The translations under genes and the position numbers were made by a program. Shown piece by piece: positions 1 through 8,734 of a stretch of 44,830 nucleotides of DNA. Each line of letters begins with the position of its first letter. Within the stretch, counting starts at the first letter, position 1. The notes beneath the pieces were generated by a model. It did not search any database. It was not told the DNA's origin and was given only the letters and a program-made list of their open reading frames with translations. The DNA comes from Pseudoduganella buxea (GTDB lineage Bacteria > Pseudomonadota > Gammaproteobacteria > Burkholderiales > Burkholderiaceae_D): assembly GCF_009720835.1 (NCBI RefSeq), contig NZ_WNKZ01000047.1, positions 1-44,830 on the forward strand, in the 5' to 3' direction.

Positions 1-2
1 AA

Positions 3-761
3 CGGGCCGTCTACGGCGTCATGCTGGACGACCGCGCCCTGTTCCTGGCCGGCTGGCGCGAGCGCGCGCTGGCGCTGCTCGATTCCCAGGCGCTGGCGGG
101 CCAGCCGAAACGCGCCGAGGCCGCGCGGCTGCTGCGCGAGAACTGGAGCGGCCGGGCCAGCCCCGATTCGGCCGGTTACCGCATCGCACGCGGCTTCATG
201 TGGTCCCTGTACGAACTGCTGTACGGCGGTGCCAATGCGCAGTTGCAGGCCTACGGCAACGGTGCCGGCGCGGCCGTGGCCGAGCGGCGCTGGCCGGAAG
301 TGGTGGCGCGGCTGCTGGACGAGCAGCCTCCCGGCTGGCTGCCGCACCAGTACGACAGCTGGCGCGCGCTGCAACTGGCGGCGCTGGATCGTACCGTGGC
401 CGACCTGGAAGCGGACGGCACGGCGCTGCGCGACGCAACCTGGGGTGCGCGCAACACGGTCGCCATCGCCCACCCGATCGCCCAGGCCGTGCCGGCGCTG
501 CGCAAATGGCTCAGCGCCCCGGCCGATCCGCAGCCGGGTGACGCCCACATGCCGCGCGTGTCCGGACCCACCTTCGGCCAGTCGGAACGCTTCGCCGTCT
601 CGCCGGGCAAGGAAGAGCAGGGCATCTTCAACATGCCGGGTGGGCAGAGCGGCCATCCCTTGTCGCCTTACTTCCTGGCCGGCCATGCCGACTGGCTGCG
701 CGGCACGCCGACACCGCTGCTGCCGGGACCGGCCCTGCACACGCTAGCTTTCATCCCGTGA
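3..761 (+). CDS. Penicillin acylase family protein, C-terminal part (5' end outside window)
   Basis: The reading frame is already open at the window edge, so the Met codon at 21 is probably internal. About 250 residues remain. The stretch near residues 215-240 of the visible part (GGQSGHPLSPYF, then GHADWLRG) matches the C-terminal part of the peptidase S45 beta subunit, where a 'GQSGNPLSPHY ... W' block is typical. Family members are Ntn hydrolases, normally exported and autoprocessed, that cleave amide bonds in penicillins, acyl-homoserine lactones or similar acyl amides. The N-terminal nucleophile Ser of the beta chain, the signal peptide and the spacer peptide lie upstream of the window, so the substrate class cannot be judged. 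The gene ends 72 bp before the next coding region. Confidence 0.75.
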   Translation, partial: RAVYGVMLDDRALFLAGWRERALALLDSQALAGQPKRAEAARLLRENWSGRASPDSAGYRIARGFMWSLYELLYGGANAQLQAYGNGAGAAVAERRWPEVVARLLDEQPPGWLPHQYDSWRALQLAALDRTVADLEADGTALRDATWGARNTVAIAHPIAQAVPALRKWLSAPADPQPGDAHMPRVSGPTFGQSERFAVSPGKEEQGIFNMPGGQSGHPLSPYFLAGHADWLRGTPTPLLPGPALHTLAFIP

Positions 762-772
762 TCGACCAGGCG

Positions 773-799
773 AATCGGTGCATAATCGGTGCATAATCG
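773..799. repeat. Short tandem repeat, 11-bp unit
   Basis: The unit AATCGGTGCAT occurs at 773-783 and 784-794, followed by a partial third copy AATCG at 795-799. It sits between the acylase gene and the GAF-GGDEF gene, about 35 bp before the latter's start. Each unit contains CATAAT-like -10 sequence, so copy number could affect promoter strength. That is inference. Confidence 0.6.
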
Positions 800-833
800 C
801 AGCGCAATGTCGCACTTGACGGGAGAGGCGTGC

Positions 834-1763
834 ATGATCAACGATTTCGCGACGGCGGCGCAGGCCACCATGTCCTACCTGCGCCACCGGCTGGGCTTCA
901 AGCTGTGGATGGTGACGCGCACCGAAGGCGAGGACTGGATCGTCCTGTTCGCCGACGACGCCGGCTACGGCATCAAGCCGGGCCAGGCCTTCCGCTGGAC
1001 CGATACGGTCTGTTCGCGCATGGTGCTGGGCCATGGGCCGAATATCGCGCCCGCATTGGCCGACGTGCCGGCCTACGCCGACGCGCCGCTGGCGCGCGAG
1101 CTGGGCGTGGGCGCCTATATCGGCGTGCCGCTGCACCGCACCGACGGCTCGCTGTTCGGCACCCTGGTCGGCCTCGATCCACAGCCGCGCCCGGCAGACA
1201 TCCGCGAGGAACTCGATACCGTGACCTTGCTGGCGGACCTGCTGAGCGCCGTGCTGAACGGGGAACTGAACGCGGGTGATGCGCTGCGACAGGCCGAACG
1301 GGCCGATGTCGACCTGACGCGCGACGGCCTTACGGGCCTGTATAACCGGCGGGGCTGGGAAATGCTGCTGGCACGGGAAGAAGAGCGCTGCAGCCGCTAC
1401 GGCCATTCGGCCTGCGTCGTGTCGATCGACGTCGACGACCTCAAATTCATCAACGACACCCAGGGCAACGCCTCGGGCGATGCGCTGCTGATGCGCACGG
1501 CGCGTGCGCTGGAACAGGTCACGCGCGGCTCGGACGTCGTCGCGCGTTTGGGCGACGACGAATTCGGCATGCTGATGGTCGAGTGCGATTATTTCGATGC
1601 CCAGGCCATGCTGCTGCGCGTGCAGGAAACCTTGGCGGGTGCGGACGTGCGCGCTTCGCTCGGCATGGCCATGCGCAAGGCCGGCTTCGACCTGGAGGAA
1701 GCGTTCGCCATGGCCGACGCGGAGATGTACCGGGCCAAGCGCAGCCGAAAAGTGCTCAACTGA
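834..1763 (+). CDS. GAF-GGDEF protein, putative diguanylate cyclase with GDDEF active site
   Basis: 309 residues. Residues ~1-150 have the look of a GAF sensor domain (YIGVPLHRTDGSLFGTLVGLD is typical of the GAF core), followed by a GGDEF domain from ~160 (LTRDGLTGLYNRRGWE). The signature is GDDEF at 240-244 rather than GG(D/E)EF. The product-inhibition I-site RxxD is intact (RGSD, 231-234), five residues ahead, and the metal-site Asp at ~199 (SIDVDD) is present. If active it makes c-di-GMP from two GTP in the cytoplasm; the changed second glycine leaves activity open. The start at 834 was chosen over a GTG at 789 because a GGGAGAGG ribosome site lies 6-13 bases before it. No membrane segment is visible. 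Confidence 0.88.
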   Translation: MINDFATAAQATMSYLRHRLGFKLWMVTRTEGEDWIVLFADDAGYGIKPGQAFRWTDTVCSRMVLGHGPNIAPALADVPAYADAPLARELGVGAYIGVPLHRTDGSLFGTLVGLDPQPRPADIREELDTVTLLADLLSAVLNGELNAGDALRQAERADVDLTRDGLTGLYNRRGWEMLLAREEERCSRYGHSACVVSIDVDDLKFINDTQGNASGDALLMRTARALEQVTRGSDVVARLGDDEFGMLMVECDYFDAQAMLLRVQETLAGADVRASLGMAMRKAGFDLEEAFAMADAEMYRAKRSRKVLN

Positions 1764-1814
1764 CGGCCCGGTCGTTCGCCACCTGACCCCAGCCGTGCGG
1801 GTTCGCGCCGCCGA

Positions 1815-2624
1815 ATGCATCCCATGCCCACATTGCCGCCCGCCGTCCACCTTTGCGTCTTGCTGGCCGCATCCGCCGCCCACGCCGCCGATGAAGAACC
1901 CATCGTCACCGACCGTCCCGACTTCGTCGAATCGAGCGCCGTCGTCGGCAAGGGCCGGCTGCAGCTGGAAACGAGCGTCGCCGTCGAACGCAACCGCGTC
2001 GCCGGCACCCGTGAACGCACCACCAGCACGCCGACCCTGCTGCGCTTCGGCGTGAGCGATACGTTGGAGCTGCGCGTCGAGACGGACGGGCGCCTGCGCT
2101 ACCGGGTCGATCGCCGCGACGATGGCGGCGAAGCGCATGAACGCCTGCGCGGGGCCGCCGACACGGCCGTCGGCCTGAAATGGCATGCACTGGACGAAAA
2201 CGGCGCACTGCCGGCCGTGGGCGTGCTGCTGCATGCCGATGTCGATTCCGGCTCCACCGCCTTCCGGGGCGACGGCGTGCGCCCGTCCTTGCGCGTGGCG
2301 GCCGAATGGGAGCTGCCCGGCGACGTAGGCGTGGGCCTGATGCCCGGCATCGTTCGCGAACGCGCGGCCGACGGTGGCCATGTCGTCACGGGCCTGTTCG
2401 CCGTCGTCGTGGGCAAGAACTGGACCGAGCGGCTGCGCACCTTCGTCGAACTTGCCGCACCCCGCATCGCGCGCGGCAAGGACGGCGGCAGTGCCGCCAG
2501 CTTCGATGTCGGCGCTTCCTGGCTGGTGAACCGCAACTGCCAGGTCGACGCCATGCTGTCGCGGGGCCTGAACAGCCGTACGCCGGACGTCGCCTTCACG
2601 GTCGGCCTTTCCGTTCGGCTGTAA
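1815..2624 (+). CDS. Exported outer-membrane type protein, transporter / MetA-phenol-pathway-like family
   Basis: 269 residues with an N-terminal signal peptide (hydrophobic run ending in SAAHAA, cleavage near residue 24). The mature part is rich in alternating beta-strand patterns and ends in an aromatic-poor strand finishing VGLSVRL, as expected of an outer-membrane barrel. The early motif IVTDRPDF resembles the family annotated as 'putative MetA-pathway of phenol degradation' (often listed simply as transporter). The role in that family is poorly defined. Start could be Met at 1815 or at 1824; both give a workable signal peptide. It converges with the acyltransferase gene, with only one base between the two stop codons. 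Confidence 0.6.
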   Translation: MHPMPTLPPAVHLCVLLAASAAHAADEEPIVTDRPDFVESSAVVGKGRLQLETSVAVERNRVAGTRERTTSTPTLLRFGVSDTLELRVETDGRLRYRVDRRDDGGEAHERLRGAADTAVGLKWHALDENGALPAVGVLLHADVDSGSTAFRGDGVRPSLRVAAEWELPGDVGVGLMPGIVRERAADGGHVVTGLFAVVVGKNWTERLRTFVELAAPRIARGKDGGSAASFDVGASWLVNRNCQVDAMLSRGLNSRTPDVAFTVGLSVRL

Positions 2625-2625
2625 A

Positions 2626-3834
2626 TCAGCCGGCCCGTGCCACGGCCGGTGCCGGCCGCTGCTGCATGACGCCGGGCGGCGCGCGGCGCTGGTCGGCGCC
2701 GATGCCGAACAGGGGCCGCAGCAAGGCCACGCGCCGTACCGCCTCGAAGATGCCGAAGCTGAGCGTGACGGTCAGCACGATCAGCACCATGCCTTCCGTG
2801 ACGGGCCGCAAATGCAGCGGTTTCGTCGCCATCGCCAGCAGGACGATCAGGCTCTGGTGCAGTATATAGACGGGGAACACGGCCTGGGTCAGGTAGCGGC
2901 GCTTGGCGCTGTCGAAATCCAGGTGGCGCTGGCCGAAGCCGCACGCGGCCAGGATGGCGCACCATTGCAGCAGTCCCCGCACCGCCGCGAAAACGAAGCG
3001 GAAGGCGGGCACTTGGTACCATGCCCCCGCTACCGAATCGAGGCAGACGAAGACGGCCCAGCAGGCCAGCGCCACACCCAGGGTGGCGAACCGCAGGCGC
3101 ACCAGTTCCAGCCAGAAGCCGCGCTGCGCGGCCAGCAAAACGCCCAGCAGAAACATGGGCAGGTAGACCGAATGGTTGTACCAGTCGTCCACCAGCGCGT
3201 GCGTCTCGTCGAAGTACGGCCTGACCAGCAGCCGCGCCAGCACCAGGTAGGTCACCGGCAGCAGGATCGCGCGCCAGCCCGTCAGCAAGGCCGCGCAGCG
3301 CGCGCCCAGCCGGGCGATGCGCGCGGTCCCGAGGACCAGCACGGCCCCGCACAACACCACGGAGTAGCTCCACAGGTAGGCCAGGAACCACAGGTGGTTC
3401 CAGGTCGGCAGGATCAGGCAGTCTTCGCGGCAGAAGCCGCCGTAGCCGCTCACGTACAGGCGCATGAAGTCGATATAGCTGCCCGCATAGCCGACCTTCT
3501 CGATCACCTCGAAGTAGGGCTGCGGCGGCACGATGACGAGCATGCCGAAGACCAGCGGCAGCAGAAGGCGCCAGCTGCGCTGGCGCAGGAAATGCGGGAG
3601 GGACAGCCTGCGCACCATGCAGCCGGCCGCGACGCCGCCGATCAGGAACAGCAGCGACATGCGCCACGGCGACGACAGGAACATCAGCGGCGTGATGGCG
3701 TCGCCTGCATGGGGGCTTTTCACATGCCAGTCCCACGACACGTAGTACATGCCGATGTGGTACAGCACCAGCAGGAAGAAGGCGGCGATGCGCAGCCAAT
3801 CCAGGAAGAACAGGCGTTGCGGGGTACTCGTCAT
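2626..3834 (-). CDS. Membrane acyltransferase, acyltransferase-3 / OpgC-like family
   Basis: 402 residues with about ten hydrophobic segments. The N-terminal helix has the conserved Arg-x(n)-His pair of the acyltransferase-3 family (RL..DWLRIAAFFLLVLYH, Arg15 and His26). The pattern 'FFLDWLRIAAFFLLVLYHIG' followed by a large loop (WHVKSPHAG) resembles OpgC/MdoC, which transfers succinyl groups to periplasmic glucans at the inner membrane; the family also includes polysaccharide O-acetyltransferases. The specific acceptor is not visible in the sequence. ATG start with GAGGA eight bases upstream. It is not obviously in an operon: a 129-bp G-rich gap separates it from the GGDEF gene that precedes it on the same strand. 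Confidence 0.75.
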   Translation of the reverse strand: MTSTPQRLFFLDWLRIAAFFLLVLYHIGMYYVSWDWHVKSPHAGDAITPLMFLSSPWRMSLLFLIGGVAAGCMVRRLSLPHFLRQRSWRLLLPLVFGMLVIVPPQPYFEVIEKVGYAGSYIDFMRLYVSGYGGFCREDCLILPTWNHLWFLAYLWSYSVVLCGAVLVLGTARIARLGARCAALLTGWRAILLPVTYLVLARLLVRPYFDETHALVDDWYNHSVYLPMFLLGVLLAAQRGFWLELVRLRFATLGVALACWAVFVCLDSVAGAWYQVPAFRFVFAAVRGLLQWCAILAACGFGQRHLDFDSAKRRYLTQAVFPVYILHQSLIVLLAMATKPLHLRPVTEGMVLIVLTVTLSFGIFEAVRRVALLRPLFGIGADQRRAPPGVMQQRPAPAVARAG

Positions 3835-3963
3835 TGTGGGGTCCTCGTGCCAAAGTGTTCCGCCAGTGTAGGCAGGGGCACGGGTCGCCGCCAGCGCGAT
3901 GGGGCGGAGCGGGGGCAGGGCGGGGCAGGCCGGCGCGGGCCAGCGTGGGCCCGGACCAAGACC

Positions 3964-5136
3964 CTAGGCGCGCGCCTGCACGGCCGAGGGCCGGAACGGC
4001 ATGCCGCGTACGCAGTTGCGGCCGCCTTCCTTGGCACGGTAAAGCTGCGTGTCGGCCGCGTCGATCAGGTCGGCGGCAGTGCCTTGCCAGTGCATCTGGC
4101 CCGGGCCGATGGTGGCGACGCCGAAACTGGCCGTCACGGTGACGTGCCGCCCCCGCTCCAGCTGGGTGCCCGTATCGGCGGCGGCCAGGCGGATGCGCTC
4201 GGCCAGCTTGATGGCACCGTCCAGCTCCGTTTCGGGCAGGATCAGCAGGAACTCCTCGCCGCCGTAGCGGATCACGCTGTCGACGGCGTCGCGCGTCATG
4301 GCCAGCAGCAGCACGGCAAAATCGGCCAACACCTGGTCGCCGGCGCCGTGGCCATGGCTGTCGTTGATGCGCTTGAAGTGGTCGATATCGCACAGCACGA
4401 CGGAGAGCGAGGTGCCGTAGCGCCTGGCCCGCGTAATCTCCGCCTCCAGTACGCCCTTCTGCAGCACGCGCCGGTTGAAGCAGCCCGTCAGCGGGTCGCG
4501 GTCGGCCAGCTGCTGCAGCGCCAGCGCCGAGCGGAAGGCTTCGCGCTGCGCCAGGTGGTAGCGGCGCGCGCCGATATAGCCCAGCGCATTGGCGAGCATC
4601 AGCAGCAGCACCATGGCCACCATGTCGTCCGTGCCGAGGGTCTGCTGCACCAGCACCATGGCCGTGAAGGCCGCGCTCGACGCCAGCGCGATCAGGGTGG
4701 CGTACACCAGCCGGTTCGGCACGTTGATATAGATGGCCACTACCATCAGGTCCAGCGACAGCGCGTTCCACGCCGTCGCATCGGGCTGGAACCAGCACAG
4801 CACCATGAAGACGGCCATCCCCACCGCTTCCACCGTGCAGGCCACGGCGATGGCGGTCGGTACCGAGTCGCGCCGCTGGCGCAGCACGATGCAGCCGGCC
4901 ACCGCCAGCAGGGCCACCATCACGCGCGCCGTCAGCAGCAGGAAGGCCGTGGTGGTGGTGCCCAGGGTGGTCAGGTCGGTGGCCGCGAAGGCCAGGTAGA
5001 AGGCCACGCAGAACAGCAGGCTGACGTTGAGCTGCGCCACGCGCCGGACGATGTGATGCTGGTTGAAACGCGTTTCGACGGCGGCATCGGCGAATTCGGC
5101 GCGCTGGCTGTCGATCACTGGAGTGGGGGCGATCAA
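3964..5136 (-). CDS. Membrane-bound diguanylate cyclase (GGEEF)
   Basis: 390 residues. The first ~200 residues hold six hydrophobic segments (for example FCVAFYLAFAA, VMVALLAVAGCIVL, AFTAMVLVQQTL), followed by a GGDEF domain beginning DPLTGCFNRRVLQ. The active site is a canonical RYGGEEF at ~290. The I-site is not intact: the four residues at the right distance read DAVD instead of RxxD. So the enzyme probably makes c-di-GMP with weak or no product inhibition (inference). The longest reading starts at a TTG codon (5136); GAGAG lies upstream, and no ATG is available before the membrane region. This is the second GGDEF gene within 5 kb. The last residues read SAVQARA. Confidence 0.9.
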   Translation of the reverse strand: MIAPTPVIDSQRAEFADAAVETRFNQHHIVRRVAQLNVSLLFCVAFYLAFAATDLTTLGTTTTAFLLLTARVMVALLAVAGCIVLRQRRDSVPTAIAVACTVEAVGMAVFMVLCWFQPDATAWNALSLDLMVVAIYINVPNRLVYATLIALASSAAFTAMVLVQQTLGTDDMVAMVLLLMLANALGYIGARRYHLAQREAFRSALALQQLADRDPLTGCFNRRVLQKGVLEAEITRARRYGTSLSVVLCDIDHFKRINDSHGHGAGDQVLADFAVLLLAMTRDAVDSVIRYGGEEFLLILPETELDGAIKLAERIRLAAADTGTQLERGRHVTVTASFGVATIGPGQMHWQGTAADLIDAADTQLYRAKEGGRNCVRGMPFRPSAVQARA

Positions 5137-5241
5137 GGAAGACTCTCTGCGGTGGAAGCACGCTCGGGCTGGACCATCGCGACAGGCTTGTCACGAGAGC
5201 GGTGCGTTATAAATCTTACCTCATTCGTTTCGATTTGACAA

Positions 5242-5640
5242 TTACTCGCTGACCTTGCCGCGCAGCGCCTTGACACTGCCGCTTCGGCTCTTCGCATCCA
5301 GGCGCCGCCGCTGCGAGGCACGCGTCGGCCGGGTCGGGCGTCGTACCAGCGGCACGTCGGCGGCCAGGTCGACCAGCGCCTGCAAGCGGCGCAGCGCGTC
5401 TTCCTTGTTCTGTTCCAGGCTGCGCGAGGCCTGCGCCTTCAGGATCACGACGCCGTCGGCCGTGATCCGGCTGTCGCGCAGGGCCAGCAGGCGTTCCTTG
5501 ACCGCCTGTGGCAACGACGACGCGTTGACGTCGAAGCGGGCATGCACGGCACAGGACACCTTGTTGACGTTCTGGCCGCCCGGGCCCTGGGCGCGGATGG
5601 CGGTGAACGCCACTTCGGCGGGGTCGATGGCAGGGGACAT
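5242..5640 (-). CDS. arfB: Ribosome-rescue peptidyl-tRNA hydrolase ArfB
   Basis: 132 residues, close to the usual ~140 of ArfB/YaeJ. Near the N-terminus (residues ~18-27) it has the class-I release factor loop GPGGQNVNKV with the catalytic GGQ. It ends in a Lys/Arg-rich tail (TRPTRASQRRRLDAKSRSGS...) that in this family enters the empty mRNA channel of stalled ribosomes. It lacks the codon-recognition domains of RF1/RF2, in line with stop-codon-independent hydrolysis of peptidyl-tRNA on stalled ribosomes. The frame stays open upstream, but only the ATG at 5640 gives the family's normal N-terminus. The gene stands alone between a GGDEF gene and a divergent serine hydrolase. Confidence 0.92.
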   Translation of the reverse strand: MSPAIDPAEVAFTAIRAQGPGGQNVNKVSCAVHARFDVNASSLPQAVKERLLALRDSRITADGVVILKAQASRSLEQNKEDALRRLQALVDLAADVPLVRRPTRPTRASQRRRLDAKSRSGSVKALRGKVSE

Positions 5641-5818
5641 GGCGGATTTTCGTGGAGGGGCGGCGGCGCCGGGCAGGGGATTGTACCCTCGCCGCACGCC
5701 ACCATGCCGGATTCGCGCGGCCGGCATGACTTTCGGCACTGCCACGTCGCGGTGCCGCGCCCCAGACTGCGACCAGCCGCCGCATGGTGCGATGGCGAAC
5801 GTGAAAAAGGAGTCGACA

Positions 5819-6934
5819 ATGGTTCTGAAAAGATTGACGGCGCTGGGCATGGCACTGCTGCTGTGCGCATGCGGTGGCGGCGATGGCGCTCCCGCCATCG
5901 CGGCCCTGCAGGCGGAGGCGGACGGCGCACGGGCCGCGATGGGCGTGCCGGCACTGTCCGTCGTCACGGTCGAGGGGGACGCCGTCACGACAGTCGTCAG
6001 CGGCCAGCGCAGCATGGCCACGGCCACGGCCGCGTCCATCACGCTGAACGACCGTTTCCAGATGGGCTCGCAGACCAAGGCCGCCACCGGCATGCTGGTC
6101 GCGCGCCTGGTGGCTCAGCGCAGGCTGCGCTGGGACAGCACGATGGCCGAGCTGTTCCCGGCCTGGCGCGACGGCATGCAGCCGGCACTGCGCGGCGTCA
6201 CTGTGGAGCAGCTGCTGCGCCACCGGGGTGGCGTGCAGCGCGATATCGAAGGCGAGGACAGCGCCGTCCTGCGCCCGCTGGTCACCGGCGACGTGGCGGC
6301 GGACCGCGTCACGCTGGCCCGGCATTTCCTGCACAAGGTCCCCCTCCACGCGCCGGGTACGCGCTACGTCTACTCGAATATCGGCTACCTGCTGGCCGGG
6401 CTGGCGGCGGAAACGGCGGGCGGCGCACCGTTCGAGCAACTGATGCAGCGGGAGGTGTTCGCGCCGCTGGGCATGGCGGCAAGGCTGGGATTCCCGGAGG
6501 AGGAGGGCGCGCCGGGACTGCTGGGTCACACGCTGCGCGACGGCGTCTGGACGCCAACCATGTTCGAAGGCGAGGAGCGCCATGGCATGGAACTGCTGGC
6601 GGCGTCCGGCGGCATGATGGCGTCGATGGCGGACTACGGCAAGTTGCTGCGCGCGCAGTTGCAGGGTCTGCGCGGCGCGTCGGACTATCTGGACAGGGAT
6701 GCCTTTCGCCGCATGCACGGGCCGGCCGGCCAGTACGGCCTGGGCTGGGCCGTCACGGACGAAGCGGGCCTGGGCCGGGTCAGTGCCCACTCGGGCAGCT
6801 GGGGCACGTATTATGTGTTCGCCCTGGTCCTGCCGGACCGCGACCGCGCGGTGGCAGTGGCCTGCAACTGCTTCGGCGAGGAAGCCGTGGTACAGGCGGA
6901 CCGGCTGGCGCTGCGGCTGGCGGGACGGAACTAG
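5819..6934 (+). CDS. Lipoprotein serine hydrolase, class C beta-lactamase family
   Basis: 371 residues. A short signal peptide ends in a lipobox-like LCAC with Cys18 followed by GGG, so the protein is likely a lipoprotein. Three active-site motifs of the beta-lactamase/penicillin-binding superfamily are visible: SxxK as Ser84-Gln-Thr-Lys87 (MGSQTKAATG), YxN as Tyr185-Ser-Asn187 (YVYSNIGY), and HSG near residue 323 (SAHSGSWG) in place of KTG. The family covers class C beta-lactamases, D-aminopeptidases, esterases such as EstB and peptidoglycan hydrolases; sequence alone does not say which. AAGGAG lies 7 bases before the ATG at 5819. The 3' end overlaps the convergent LytTR gene by 4 bp. The 178-bp region upstream is shared with arfB. 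Confidence 0.88.
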   Translation: MVLKRLTALGMALLLCACGGGDGAPAIAALQAEADGARAAMGVPALSVVTVEGDAVTTVVSGQRSMATATAASITLNDRFQMGSQTKAATGMLVARLVAQRRLRWDSTMAELFPAWRDGMQPALRGVTVEQLLRHRGGVQRDIEGEDSAVLRPLVTGDVAADRVTLARHFLHKVPLHAPGTRYVYSNIGYLLAGLAAETAGGAPFEQLMQREVFAPLGMAARLGFPEEEGAPGLLGHTLRDGVWTPTMFEGEERHGMELLAASGGMMASMADYGKLLRAQLQGLRGASDYLDRDAFRRMHGPAGQYGLGWAVTDEAGLGRVSAHSGSWGTYYVFALVLPDRDRAVAVACNCFGEEAVVQADRLALRLAGRN

Positions 6935-7662
6935 CTCGCGTCCAGTTGCCGCAGTGCGTCCATCAGCGCCGCCCGGTACTGGCGGCTGAGCGGTGCCCGG
7001 CCGCCGCCGCGCAGCAGCACTTCGCCATCGCCCTTGTCCGTGACGGCGATCCGGTCGATGCAGGCCAGCTGCACGGCGGCGCGGCGGTGGCAGCGGTGGA
7101 AGGCCGGCCCCAGCGCCGCCAGCAGGCCCGCCAGCGACTGGCGCAGCAGCGGCGCTGCCTGCGCCGTGTGCAGCACGACGTAGTTGTCGGCCGTTTCGAT
7201 CCAGCCGATGGCGGACACGGGCACCACGCGCGTGACACCCCGTTCCGTTACCAGCAACTGCTGCGGCGGCAGGCCCGTCGGCGTGACGCTGCCCTGGCCG
7301 GGCCTGGCGCGCAAGCGCTCGCGCAGCCGGTCCAGGCTGCGGCCGAAGCGGGCTGCATCGAAGGGCTTGAGCAGGTAGTCGATGGCGCTGGCGTCGAAGG
7401 CGCGCAGCGCGTAGGCGTCGTGGGCGGTGACGAAGACGATCAACGGCGCGGGCGCCGGCAGCGAGGCCGCCACTTCCAGGCCGTTCGCCTCGGGCATCTG
7501 GATGTCGAGGAAGATGGCGTCGGGGGCGAAGGTGCCGGCCAGCGCCAGGGCCTCGAAGCCGTCGCGGGCCTCGGCCAGCGCCGTGACGTCCGGCTGCTGT
7601 TCCAGCAGGCGGCGCAGCTTGTCGCGCGCGGGGCGCTCGTCGTCGACGATCAGGATACGCAT
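6931..7662 (-). CDS. LytTR-family response regulator
   Basis: 243 residues. Residues 1-120 form a receiver domain with the acidic pair Asp7-Asp8, phosphoacceptor Asp53 (FLDIQMPE) and Lys99 (DYLLKPF). Residues ~135-240 form a LytTR DNA-binding domain (WIETADNYVVLHT, then FHRCHRRAAVQLACIDRI), which binds DNA through beta-strands rather than a helix-turn-helix. Its start codon lies inside the upstream kinase gene (13-bp overlap), so the two are translationally coupled. It is the last gene of an antiporter-kinase-regulator unit, so its likely targets include cation or envelope homeostasis genes; this is inference from context. Confidence 0.93.
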   Translation of the reverse strand: MRILIVDDERPARDKLRRLLEQQPDVTALAEARDGFEALALAGTFAPDAIFLDIQMPEANGLEVAASLPAPAPLIVFVTAHDAYALRAFDASAIDYLLKPFDAARFGRSLDRLRERLRARPGQGSVTPTGLPPQQLLVTERGVTRVVPVSAIGWIETADNYVVLHTAQAAPLLRQSLAGLLAALGPAFHRCHRRAAVQLACIDRIAVTDKGDGEVLLRGGGRAPLSRQYRAALMDALRQLDAS

Positions 7663-8732
7663 GGCAGCACGATCTGCGCGCGCACGCCGGCCGGCGCCAG
7701 CTGCGTCAGGGACAGCGAGGCATCGTCGCCGTGCAGGGCCTGCAGGCGCTCGCGCAGGTTGCGCAGCGCCGTGCCGGTGCCCTGGCCCGTGCTGCTGCCG
7801 GTGGGCAGCTGGCCGGCATCGTCCTCGACCGCAAGCACGAGGCGGCCTGCCTCGCCCCGCGCGGACAGCACGATGTGCACGTGGCCGCGCCGGCGCTCCA
7901 CCGTGTGATGGAACACGTTTTCCAGCAGCGGCTGCAGGCACATGACCGGCACGGCGCACGCTTCCACCCCGGTGTCGACCTGCCAGGCCAGGGTGACGCG
8001 GTCGGCGTGGCGCTCGGCCATCAGTTCCGCGTAGCCGCGCAGCAGGCGCAGCTCCGCCGCCAGCGGCACCTGCGGGCGCGTGCCCGTTTCCAGCGTGGCG
8101 CGCAGCACGTCGGCCAGGCGCGCCAGCATCGTGTCGGCCCGGTCGACATCCTCGCGCATCAGCGCCGACACGGTGTTGAGCGCATTGAACAGGAAATGCG
8201 GCTGCATCTGCGCCGTCAGCTGGCGCAACTGGGCCACCCGCAGCAGGCCGGCGGTGCGCTGCGCTGCGAGTTTTTCCTCCACCATCGCCTGCCATGACAA
8301 CAGGCCGAAGGTCACCAGCGCGAACAGGCCGAAGAAGACGGAGATCTTGACGTCCTCGTAGAACACGGTGGGCAGCCATGCGTCGTGCTCGTAGCGCTCG
8401 CCGACCAGCGCGTAGACGCCGTGGCGGATGCCGAAGGCCAACGGCACGAAGGCAACCCAGAACACCAGCAGCCATGGCAGCTGCAGCAGGAACCAGCGGC
8501 GCGGCGTGGCGACCAGGTGGTCGTGACGGCGCGTGGCGCGGCGCTGCAACAGCAGCAGCAAGGTGGCCACCAGCAGCGACGAGCCTTCCCACAGCACCGG
8601 TTGCCACAGGCGGGTGCCGCCGTCGCGCACGTAGTCCTGCACGGCGGTGGCCGTCATCAGGCCCCAGAACAGCAGCCAGGCACACGTGACGACGAGGCGC
8701 AGGCGGCGGCGCAGCGGGGCGTCGGTTTCCAC
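7650..8732 (-). CDS. LytS/YehU-type sensor histidine kinase
   Basis: 360 residues. The N-terminal ~150 residues hold four hydrophobic segments (LVVTCAWLLFWGLM, SSLLVATLLLLL, LPWLLVFWVAFVPLAF, ISVFFGLFALVTFGLL) with no obvious periplasmic sensor domain. Then comes a His_kinase domain with the diagnostic QMQPHFLFNALN, His179 being the phosphorylated residue, and an ATP-binding domain with an N-box-like LQPLLENVFHH and a short glycine-rich loop. The start is GTG at 8732, two bases after the stop of the antiporter gene, with AAGGG inside the antiporter's last codons. Together with the following LytTR regulator it forms a two-component system; the stimulus is unknown. Confidence 0.92.
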   Translation of the reverse strand: METDAPLRRRLRLVVTCAWLLFWGLMTATAVQDYVRDGGTRLWQPVLWEGSSLLVATLLLLLQRRATRRHDHLVATPRRWFLLQLPWLLVFWVAFVPLAFGIRHGVYALVGERYEHDAWLPTVFYEDVKISVFFGLFALVTFGLLSWQAMVEEKLAAQRTAGLLRVAQLRQLTAQMQPHFLFNALNTVSALMREDVDRADTMLARLADVLRATLETGTRPQVPLAAELRLLRGYAELMAERHADRVTLAWQVDTGVEACAVPVMCLQPLLENVFHHTVERRRGHVHIVLSARGEAGRLVLAVEDDAGQLPTGSSTGQGTGTALRNLRERLQALHGDDASLSLTQLAPAGVRAQIVLPCVS

Positions 8733-8734
8733 CG

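Noticed and set aside
2099..5194. 1031-codon open frame on the minus strand
   Set aside because: Shadow of the outer-membrane type, acyltransferase and GGDEF genes; runs across gene borders and is rich in Arg/Pro/Ala without domain motifs.
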